Positions 58,021 through 64,000 of a DNA stretch of 64,000 nt are shown here, in pieces (the stretch's first letter is position 1; every line of letters begins with the position of its first letter). The DNA lies in assembly GCA_004143945.1 (NCBI GenBank), contig SEHB01000003.1, positions 1-64,000 of the forward strand, read 5' to 3'. The translations under genes and the position numbers were made by a program. The stretch is from Lysobacteraceae bacterium (GTDB lineage Bacteria; Pseudomonadota; Gammaproteobacteria; Xanthomonadales; Rhodanobacteraceae). The notes below the pieces were generated by a model. It saw only the letters and a program-made list of their open reading frames with translations. It was not told the origin of the DNA and made no database searches.

Positions 58021-58499
58021 GACAGCGCGAAGAGGACGACGGCGGCGCCGAGGCCCGCGAGCGCGTCATCGAGCATCACGCCGATGCCGCCCTTCACGTT
58101 GCGATCCGCCCACGACACCGGCCACGGCTTCCAGACATCGAACAGGCGGAACAGTGCGAAGCCGCCGAGCACCCAGCGCCAGTCATGCGCGAGCCACAGC
58201 AGCGGCGCGAGTGCGATCCACTGGCCGACGAATTCGTCCCAGACGATCGCTCCCGGGTCGGCGATGCGCAGCCGCGCGACCGCGATGTTCGATGCCCACA
58301 CTCCTAGCGCAAACGCGGCGACCAGCGCGAGCACGTACCACGGCCACGCGAGTTCACGCAGGGCAAGCCACGGCAACAGCGCTGCCGCACTGCCGACCGT
58401 TCCGGGCGCGACGGGACTGAGGCCCGAGCCGAAGCCGCAGGCGATCCAGCCGGCCGGATGGCCGAGCAGCGCGCGCCGTTGCGCCGGATCGAGCCTCAC
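58017..58499 (-). CDS. pgpA: Phosphatidylglycerophosphatase A
   Basis: Dephosphorylates phosphatidylglycerol phosphate in the inner membrane. 160 aa. The family begins with WIACGFGSGLSPVAPGTVGS, followed by ARLRIADPGAIVWDEFVGQW (the acidic catalytic site), RLFDVWKPWPV and GIGVMLDDALAG. Four hydrophobic segments. GTG start overlaps the thiL stop by 4 nt; the usual thiL-pgpA pairing is kept. The stop is inside a repeat element. Confidence 0.94.
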   Translation of the reverse strand: MRLDPAQRRALLGHPAGWIACGFGSGLSPVAPGTVGSAAALLPWLALRELAWPWYVLALVAAFALGVWASNIAVARLRIADPGAIVWDEFVGQWIALAPLLWLAHDWRWVLGGFALFRLFDVWKPWPVSWADRNVKGGIGVMLDDALAGLGAAVVLFALS

Positions 58500-59476
58500 G
58501 CGAAATGATCCCAGCCGCGTCGACGCAGTGCCACCGGCTGCCGCGCCGCATCGAGCAGGCGCACGCCTTCGCCCTGGACCACGCGACCGATCCGCGTCGC
58601 GCCGCAGCCGCTGCGCGCGAGGTCGCGCAGCAGGTCGCGTTCGCGCGCGGGCGGCGCGGTGAACGCGAGTTCGTAATCGTCGCCGCCGGCGGCCTGCAGC
58701 GATACGCGCGCGTCGGCGTCGAACAATGCGAGCAACGCGGAGGACGCAGGCAGCGCCTCGAGGTCGATCTCGATGCCGACGCCGCTCGCGCGCGCGACGT
58801 GGCCGAGGTCGGCGAGCAGGCCGTCGGAAACGTCGATCGCGGCCGACGCAACGCCGCGCAGTGCATGCCCTGCCGCGATTCGCGGCGTCGGCCGATTGAG
58901 GCGCGCGAGCAGTTGCTCGCGCGTGTCGCCGGGTGCGTGGAACAACGCATGCGCGTGCACGTCGCGAGGATCCAGGCAGCGCAGTCCGGCGGCCGCATCG
59001 CCGAGCGTGCCGGTCACGAACACGAGGTCGCCGGCCGAAGCGCCCGATCGCAGCAGCGCGCGCTGCGCGGGCACGAATCCGTGCACGGTCACGCTCAGCG
59101 AAAGCGGCCCGCGCGTGGTGTCGCCACCGACGAGCGCGACGCCGTGCTGCGCGGCGAGTTCGTGGAAGCCCTCCGCGAGGCCGCTCGCGAATTCGCGGTC
59201 CGGCTCGGGCAACGTCAGCGCGAGCAGCGACCATGCGGGCGTCGCGCCCATCGCGGCGAGGTCGGACAGGTTCACCGCGAGCGCCTTCCAGCCGAGGTCG
59301 CGCGCGCTGGTCGAACCCGGGAAGTGCACGCCCGCGACGAGCGTGTCGACCGCGACGACGAGCTCGTGGCCCGCGGGAACCGCGAGCACGGCGGCGTCGT
59401 CGCCGATGCCGGTGCGCACGTCGGCGCGCGAGCTTGCGCAGCGCGAGCGGAACAACTCGATCAGGTCGAATTCCAC
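58496..59476 (-). CDS. thiL: Thiamine-monophosphate kinase
   Basis: Makes thiamine pyrophosphate from thiamine phosphate and ATP. 326 aa. GIGDDAAVLAVPAG, VAVDTLVAGVHFP, ALAVNLSDLAAMGATP, LVGGDTTRGPLSLSVTVHG, ASAAIDVSDGLLADLGHVA and GGDDYELAFTAPP carry the metal-binding aspartates. GTG 59476 has a good ribosome site (GGGAGG). It follows nusB in the conserved rib-nusB-thiL-pgpA order. Confidence 0.95.
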   Translation of the reverse strand: MEFDLIELFRSRCASSRADVRTGIGDDAAVLAVPAGHELVVAVDTLVAGVHFPGSTSARDLGWKALAVNLSDLAAMGATPAWSLLALTLPEPDREFASGLAEGFHELAAQHGVALVGGDTTRGPLSLSVTVHGFVPAQRALLRSGASAGDLVFVTGTLGDAAAGLRCLDPRDVHAHALFHAPGDTREQLLARLNRPTPRIAAGHALRGVASAAIDVSDGLLADLGHVARASGVGIEIDLEALPASSALLALFDADARVSLQAAGGDDYELAFTAPPARERDLLRDLARSGCGATRIGRVVQGEGVRLLDAARQPVALRRRGWDHFA

Positions 59477-59564
59477 TGCGGCCTCCCTGCGAACCACGCA
59501 CCCTGGTGCAAGACGCGCGATTCCGCGTTCATGCGCGCACTGCGGCGGGTTCGCCGCGCATGTG

Positions 59565-60023
59565 TCAGCGCCGCGCGCCGTACTCGGCCGCGCGCCATTG
59601 CGCGGCGAGCTTGTCGAGCACGCCGTTGACGTAAGTGTGGCCGTGTTCGGAGCCGAAGCGCTTGGTCGTCTCCACGGCTTCGTTGATGACAACCCGATAC
59701 GGCACGTCGATGCGCTCGCGCAACTCCCAGGCGGCGATCCGAAGCACCGCGCGTTCGATCGGATCCACGCGCGCGATCTCGCGGTCCAGGAACGGCAGGA
59801 TCGCCGCATCCAGTTCCTCGTGCATGCGCGCGACGCCGCGCACGAGGTCCTCGAAGTAGCCGAGGTCGGCGATCTGCATGTCCTGCTCGGCGCGGAACTG
59901 GTCGATCACGTGGTCGACGCGGTTGCCACTGAGCTGCCAGGCATAGACCGCCTGCAACGCGCGACGACGCGCGCGCGAGCGCGCCGCGGGATCGATGCCC
60001 GACGGGTGGGACGCATCGTTCAC
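59565..60023 (-). CDS. nusB: Transcription antitermination protein NusB
   Basis: Binds boxA RNA with NusE (S10) in rRNA antitermination. 152 aa, all-helical. [72 protein letters not shown] and FVNGVLD-type VNGVLDKLA are conserved. The GTG start overlaps the ribH stop by 4 nt. Confidence 0.95.
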   Translation of the reverse strand: MNDASHPSGIDPAARSRARRRALQAVYAWQLSGNRVDHVIDQFRAEQDMQIADLGYFEDLVRGVARMHEELDAAILPFLDREIARVDPIERAVLRIAAWELRERIDVPYRVVINEAVETTKRFGSEHGHTYVNGVLDKLAAQWRAAEYGARR

Positions 60024-60481
60024 AGTTGTCTCCAGAGATCGGCGAGTTCGAGCGCCGCGAGTGCGACCTCTTCGCCCTTGTTTCCATGCGCGCCACCCGC
60101 GCGCGCTTCGGCGTCGGCGTGGCGTTCCACCGCGAGCACGCCGTTGAGGACCGGCAGTCGATAATCGATAGCGACCCGCATCAATCCCTGCGCGCAACCA
60201 TCGGCGACCTGTTCGTAGTGGCGCGTGTCGCCGCGCACGACGCAGCCGAGCGCGAGGATCGCCGCGTGTCCGCCTGCGTGCGCGAGCCGCGCCGCCGCCT
60301 GCGGGACTTCCCATGCTCCGGGCACGCGCACCACTTCGATCGCATCGGCCCCGACGCCGTGCTCGCGCAGCGTGCGCACGGCCGCCTGCACCAGCGCATC
60401 GACAATGCGCGGGTTCCAGCGGCTCGCGACGATCGCGTAGCGCGCGTCGGCGACGGGGCGGAGTTGGCCGGAGAGGGTCAT
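60020..60481 (-). CDS. ribH: 6,7-dimethyl-8-ribityllumazine synthase
   Basis: Condenses the ribityl-aminopyrimidinedione with dihydroxybutanone phosphate. 153 aa. [49 protein letters not shown] with the catalytic His, [10 protein letters not shown] and [17 protein letters not shown] 60481. It is followed by nusB and preceded by ribB with 124 bp between them. Confidence 0.95.
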   Translation of the reverse strand: MTLSGQLRPVADARYAIVASRWNPRIVDALVQAAVRTLREHGVGADAIEVVRVPGAWEVPQAAARLAHAGGHAAILALGCVVRGDTRHYEQVADGCAQGLMRVAIDYRLPVLNGVLAVERHADAEARAGGAHGNKGEEVALAALELADLWRQL

Positions 60482-60593
60482 CGTGCGTAAACCTGCTTGC
60501 GAACTGCTCGATGGCCGGAATTCGCGGGAGGGACCGGGACGGACCGGTCCGGCTGTCGTCCTGCAACGACGCGAAGTGTAACCGAGGGCCCTT

Positions 60594-60614
60594 CCGAATC
60601 CCGAATCACGAATC
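60594..60614. repeat. Short 7-bp tandem repeat at the ribB stop
   Basis: GAATCCCGAATCACGAATCC, about three heptamer units related to the GTGATTC array at 52812. The ribB stop codon TGA (60608-60606) lies inside it. Confidence 0.75.
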
Positions 60615-61706
60615 CGCGGTCCCGGCTTCTTCGTACCCCACCACCTCGAGTCCGAAGCCCGCGAGGCCGACCAGCCTGCGCGGCGTGCCGAGCACGCGCA
60701 GGCGCTGCACGCCGAGGTCCGCGAGGATCTGCGCGCCAACGCCGAGCCGGCGCCATGCGGCAGGCCCTTCGGCCGCGAGCGGGCGTCCGTGCAGGCGATC
60801 GAGCAAGCCTTCGGGCGCTTCGTCACCCGCGAGGACGACCACGACGCCGCGCCCCTCGGCGGCAATGCGACGCAGGGCGGCGGTGACGGTCAGTCCGAGA
60901 TCGGTCCGCTGCAGGTGCAGCACGTCCGACAGCGTGTTGCGGACGTGCACGCGCGCGAGCACCGGCGTTTCACCCGCGACCTCGCCGCGCACGAGCGCGA
61001 AGTGGAGTTCGGGCGCGAGCAGGTCGCGCCAGGCGACGAGGTGGAAGCGACCGAACTCGGTGTCGACGTCGCCTTCGTGCACGCGCTCGATCGTCGTCTC
61101 GGTCTCGAGCCGATAGCGGATCAGGTCGGCGATCGTGCCGATGCGCAGGCCGTGTTTCGCGGCAAAGATTTCAAGCTCCGGGCGGCGCGCCATCGTGCCG
61201 TCTTCACTGAGGATCTCGACCAGCACGCCTGCGGGTTCGAGCCCCGCGAGGGCCGCGAGATCGCAGGCTGCCTCGGTGTGTCCCGCGCGAGCGAGCACGC
61301 CGCCCGGCTGCGCGGCGAGCGGGAAGATGTGGCCGGGCTGCACGATGTCGACGGGACTGGCGCCTTCGCGCACCGCGGTGCGGATCGTGTGCGCACGGTC
61401 GTAGGCCGAGATGCCGGTCGTCACGCCTTCGGCCGCCTCGATCGACGCCGTGAAGTTCGTATGGTGCGGCGAGGTGTTGGTGTCGACCATGGGTTTGAGC
61501 CCGAGCTGGCGACAGCGCGCGCGCGTCATCGAAAGGCAGATCAGGCCCCTGCCCTCGCGCGCCATGAAGTTGATGTCCTCGGCGCGCACGCTCGCCGCGG
61601 CCATGATCAGGTCGCCTTCGTTCTCGCGGTCCTCGTCGTCGACGATCACGACCATGCGGCCGGCGCGGATGTCGGCGAGGATGTCGGGGATCGTCGAGAA
61701 AGACAT
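60606..61706 (-). CDS. ribB: 3,4-dihydroxy-2-butanone-4-phosphate synthase with degenerate RibA-like domain
   Basis: 366 aa. Residues 1-200 are a complete DHBP synthase: [19 protein letters not shown] (Mg-binding acids), [20 protein letters not shown], and [13 protein letters not shown]. Residues about 205-366 have the GTP cyclohydrolase II fold but no zinc cysteines: where RibA reads CxxGD...CDCG this protein has RNTLSDVL and QRTDLGL. The second domain is therefore unlikely to be a cyclohydrolase, and a separate ribA should exist elsewhere. The stop codon lies within a 7-bp repeat. Commonly annotated as RibBA. Confidence 0.93.
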   Translation of the reverse strand: MSFSTIPDILADIRAGRMVVIVDDEDRENEGDLIMAAASVRAEDINFMAREGRGLICLSMTRARCRQLGLKPMVDTNTSPHHTNFTASIEAAEGVTTGISAYDRAHTIRTAVREGASPVDIVQPGHIFPLAAQPGGVLARAGHTEAACDLAALAGLEPAGVLVEILSEDGTMARRPELEIFAAKHGLRIGTIADLIRYRLETETTIERVHEGDVDTEFGRFHLVAWRDLLAPELHFALVRGEVAGETPVLARVHVRNTLSDVLHLQRTDLGLTVTAALRRIAAEGRGVVVVLAGDEAPEGLLDRLHGRPLAAEGPAAWRRLGVGAQILADLGVQRLRVLGTPRRLVGLAGFGLEVVGYEEAGTADS

Positions 61707-61747
61707 GTGCAAGGTCCGGAGTGGTCGCGCGCCGCGCATCGCGGCGG

Positions 61748-62356
61748 TCAGGCGGGATCGGCCATTGTCGCAGCCTGCAGGCGTTCGGCGTAGCGCGCCA
61801 TCAGGTCGACCTCGATGTTGACCGGGTCGCCCGGCTTGCGCCCGCCGAACGTCGTCATCGAGAGCGTGTGCGGGATCAGGGTCACGCCGAAGCCTTCCGC
61901 ATCGACCATGTTGACGGTGAGGCTGGCGCCGTCGACGCAGATCGAGCCCTTGGCCGCGACATAGCGCGCGAGCGCAGGCGGCAGAGCGAAGCTCCAGCGC
62001 TGCGAGCCGCCGTCGTCGTCGATGCCGCGCACGAGGCCGACGCCGTCGACATGCCCGCTGACGAGATGCCCGCCGAGCCGGTCGGCGAAACGCAGCGCCT
62101 TCTCGAGGTTGACTGCATCGCCTTGCTGCAGCGATCCGAGCGTGGTCAGGCGCAAGGTTTCGGCCGAGACGTCGGCGGACCAATGCCTGCCCTCGAGGGC
62201 AACGACGGTCAGGCAGGCACCTGCGACCGCGATGCTGTCGCCGATCGCGACATCGGCGAGATCGAGCGTCGCCGCATCGATCACGAGGCGTGCATCCGAG
62301 CCCCGCGTTTCGCGCGACTGGATGCGGCCTACGGCCTGGATGATTCCGGTGAACAT
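61748..62356 (-). CDS. ribE: Riboflavin synthase, alpha chain
   Basis: Dismutates two lumazines to riboflavin. 202 aa with two internally repeated lumazine-binding domains: MFTGIIQAVGRI, VAGACLTVVAL, DVSAETLRLTTLG and NLEKALRFADRLGGHLVSGH in the first; ICVDGASLTVNMVD and IPHTLSMTTFG in the second. 41 bp separates it from ribB. Confidence 0.95.
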   Translation of the reverse strand: MFTGIIQAVGRIQSRETRGSDARLVIDAATLDLADVAIGDSIAVAGACLTVVALEGRHWSADVSAETLRLTTLGSLQQGDAVNLEKALRFADRLGGHLVSGHVDGVGLVRGIDDDGGSQRWSFALPPALARYVAAKGSICVDGASLTVNMVDAEGFGVTLIPHTLSMTTFGGRKPGDPVNIEVDLMARYAERLQAATMADPA

Positions 62357-62403
62357 GGTGCGTCGTCCTCGCCTCGAGCGAACGTCAAGAGCTGCCCTCA
62401 CCC

Positions 62404-62515
62404 GCCCCTGCGGGGCACCTTCTCCCGCAAGCGGGAGAAGGGAACTCGTCATGCGCCTTCCGCTTGCGTTGATTCTGCTTCCCCCGCTCGCGGGGGAAGA
62501 TGCCGCGCAGCGGCA
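62404..62515. repeat. GC-rich palindromic repeats between ribE and ribD
   Basis: GCCCCTGCGGGGC (62404-62416), CTTCTCCCGC/GCGGGAGAAG (62419-62440), TTCCCCCG/CGGGGGAA (62479-62498) and TGCCGCGCAGCGGCA (62501-62515). The same palindrome family occurs near secA (29317) and rnpB (48484). The hairpins lie inside the presumed rib transcript. Confidence 0.65.
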
Positions 62516-62561
62516 GAAGGGGGCCGCTCTTGATCCTGATTTTCCCTGGCCTTGCGAACGC

Positions 62562-63698
62562 TCAACCAACTGCGTCGCACGGCCGCAGCACCAGCCGCAG
62601 GTCCTCTCCGAGTTGGCGCTGTTCGACGAGCCGAAGCCCGAAGCGCGCGGCCATCGTGGCCGGCGACGCCATTGCCAGCAGCGGCCTCGCCGCGTCGCCG
62701 AGCAGCACGGGCGCGACGTACAGCAGCAGCTCGTCGACGAGCCCGGCCGCCAACAGCGCGCCACTGAGTGCCGGGCCGGCTTCGACCTGCACCTCGTTCA
62801 TGCCGCGCGCCGCGAGCACCTGCAGCACCTGATGCAGATCGAGTCCGTCGGGCCGCGTTTCAACCGCGGCAAGCGCGACTTGCGCGAATCGGTCATCCGG
62901 CGCGAGCGCGCCCGGTGCGTGCAGCAGCAAGGTCGGAGCCGTGCCATCGAGCACCTTCGCGCCTTTCGGGGTGCGCAGGCTTCGATCGAGCACGACGCGC
63001 AGCGGCGCAGCGGGCGTGAGGGATGGCGCCCCTGCGCCGGCCGGCGCGACTCGCACCGTCAGCGCGGGATCATCCGCGAGCACCGTGCCGCTGCCGGTCA
63101 GGATCGCGGAGCTGCGTGCGCGCCAGCGCTGCACATCGCCGCGCGCGGCGTCGCCGGTGATCCATTTCGACTCGCCGTTCGCGAGCGCTGTTCGGCCGTC
63201 GAGACTCATCGCGAGTTTCACGCGCAGCCACGGCCGCCCGCGTTCGACACGCGAGAAGAAACCGCGATTGAGTTCGCGCGCGGCCTCGCGCATCAGCCCG
63301 GACTCGACCGCGATGCCTGCGGCGCGCAGTCGATCGATCGCACCGCCTTCGCGCTGGAAAGGATCTTCGGCCGCGATCACCACGCGCGCGACGCCGGCCG
63401 CGACCAGCGCATCCGCGCACGGTGGCGTGCGGCCGTGCAGGCCGCAGGGTTCGAGCGTCACGTAGGCGGTCGCACCGCGCGCGCGCGCGCCGGCGACTTC
63501 AAGCGCGAGCACTTCCGCGTGCGGCTCGCCGGCGCGGCGGTGCCAGCCCTCGCCGACCACCGCGTCGCCGAGCGCGATCACGCAGCCGACGCGCGGATTG
63601 GGCTGCGTGCTCGAGAGGCCTTCGCGCGCGATGCGCAGCGCACGCGCCATCAGCGCGTGGTCGCGTGCCGAGAACGCCGGAGGCTGCCCGGGATTCAT
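62562..63698 (-). CDS. ribD: Bifunctional pyrimidine deaminase / reductase RibD
   Basis: Second and third steps of riboflavin synthesis. 378 aa. The N-terminal zinc deaminase has GEPHAEVLAL and LEPCGLHGRTPPCADAL (zinc His and Cys). The C-terminal reductase starts near residue 150 with RPWLRVKLAMSLDGRTALA, SKWITGDAARGDVQRWRARS and ILTGSGTVLADDPALTVR. ATG 63698. It lies 34 bp downstream of nrdR, a conserved pair. Confidence 0.95.
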   Translation of the reverse strand: MNPGQPPAFSARDHALMARALRIAREGLSSTQPNPRVGCVIALGDAVVGEGWHRRAGEPHAEVLALEVAGARARGATAYVTLEPCGLHGRTPPCADALVAAGVARVVIAAEDPFQREGGAIDRLRAAGIAVESGLMREAARELNRGFFSRVERGRPWLRVKLAMSLDGRTALANGESKWITGDAARGDVQRWRARSSAILTGSGTVLADDPALTVRVAPAGAGAPSLTPAAPLRVVLDRSLRTPKGAKVLDGTAPTLLLHAPGALAPDDRFAQVALAAVETRPDGLDLHQVLQVLAARGMNEVQVEAGPALSGALLAAGLVDELLLYVAPVLLGDAARPLLAMASPATMAARFGLRLVEQRQLGEDLRLVLRPCDAVG

Positions 63699-63732
63699 GC
63701 GTGCGGGTTCGAACGCGGGGGCGCCGCGCACC

Positions 63733-64000
63733 TCAGCCGCGCGCCTTGCGCGGCGGCTCGCCGAGCAGCGGCAATTGCAACCCTTCGATCGCGGGGAGGT
63801 CGCGCTCGAGGCGCTCGATCTCCTCGCGGAACGCCTGCACGTCTTCGAAGCTGCGGTAGACCGAAGCGAAGCGCACGTAGGCCACATGGTCGAGCTTCTT
63901 GAGCTCGCGCATCACGATCTCGCCGATGCGCAGCGAAGGCACTTCGCGTTCGCCGCTGCGGCGCAGCTCCTCCACGACGACGCGCACCGCGGCGTCGACC
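63733..64000 (-). CDS. nrdR: Transcriptional repressor NrdR (partial, cut by window edge)
   Basis: C-terminal 88 residues of the ATP/dATP-sensing repressor of ribonucleotide reductase genes. Visible part is the ATP-cone: [56 protein letters not shown]. The N-terminal zinc ribbon lies beyond position 64000. Assigned from the ATP-cone ending and its place before ribD. Confidence 0.93.
   Translation of the reverse strand, partial: VDAAVRVVVEELRRSGEREVPSLRIGEIVMRELKKLDHVAYVRFASVYRSFEDVQAFREEIERLERDLPAIEGLQLPLLGEPPRKARG

Noticed and set aside
60440-60481. GGAGTTGGCCGGAGAGGGTCATC resembling part of an FMN riboswitch next to rib genes
   Set aside because: It lies on the opposite strand inside the ribH coding start, and the other conserved riboswitch blocks are absent.

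Overview
The window is high-GC, densely packed bacterial chromosome. It is most consistent with a gammaproteobacterium of the Xanthomonadales/Lysobacterales group. The supporting signs are the order rsmI - rnpB - mraZ-dcw cluster - lpxC - secA - mutT, a type IV pilus locus ending pilB-pilC-pilD-coaE, abundant GTAG-type palindromic repeats, and 7-bp tandem repeats at gene ends. This placement is inference from gene order and repeat style; no alignment was run. All coordinates were read by hand from the sequence.

Region 1 (1-20,590, mostly + strand) is a type IV pilus and sugar locus. A broken membrane/spermidine-synthase-like gene is followed by two major-pilin genes; the first has a near-perfect sigma-54 promoter and an upstream array of ATTGTC boxes. 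Next come a GT-C/TPR protein, a GT2 glycosyltransferase, a flippase-like membrane protein, and a tightly overlapping seven-gene cassette for a CDP-linked deoxy sugar (rfbF, rfbG, epimerase-like, C-methyltransferase, DegT-type aminotransferase, NeuD-like acyltransferase, CmcI-like protein). The locus then resumes with pilB, pilC, pilD and coaE. The layout suggests pilin or surface-glycan decoration.

Region 2 (20,587-25,290, - strand) is a four-gene membrane glycosylation operon: a GT2 with C-terminal membrane segments, a SAM methyltransferase, a second flippase-like protein and a multi-spanning GT-C-like protein. It starts next to a 132-bp tandem repeat array.

Region 3 (25,287-48,240, - strand except one gene) holds mutT fused to a ThiE-like domain, secA, an M23 endopeptidase, a divergent DUF721/DciA-like gene, lpxC, and the complete division/cell-wall cluster (mraZ to ftsZ), with stop/start overlaps at almost every junction. 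mraZ has a strong sigma-70 promoter overlapping three 10-bp-phased TGGNN boxes that look like the MraZ operator.

Region 4 (48,617-57,784) has rnpB and rsmI on the - strand, then lpoA, yraN and dolP on + (the usual diaA is absent). After these come an FAD-linked oxidase and two tandem paralogous exported proteins of unknown function, separated by a remnant of an oxidase 3' end.

Region 5 (58,017-64,000, - strand) is the operon nrdR-ribD-ribE-ribB-ribH-nusB-thiL-pgpA, with nrdR cut by the window edge. The RibA-like half of RibB lacks the zinc cysteines.

A theme across the window is repeats that enter genes. GTAG palindromes supply the stop codons of coaE, pgpA and a GT-C gene. Seven-base tandem repeats (GGGAATG, GTGATTC, GAGGGCT types) lie at gene junctions and are translated in ddlB, murE, ftsQ, rsmI and ribB.
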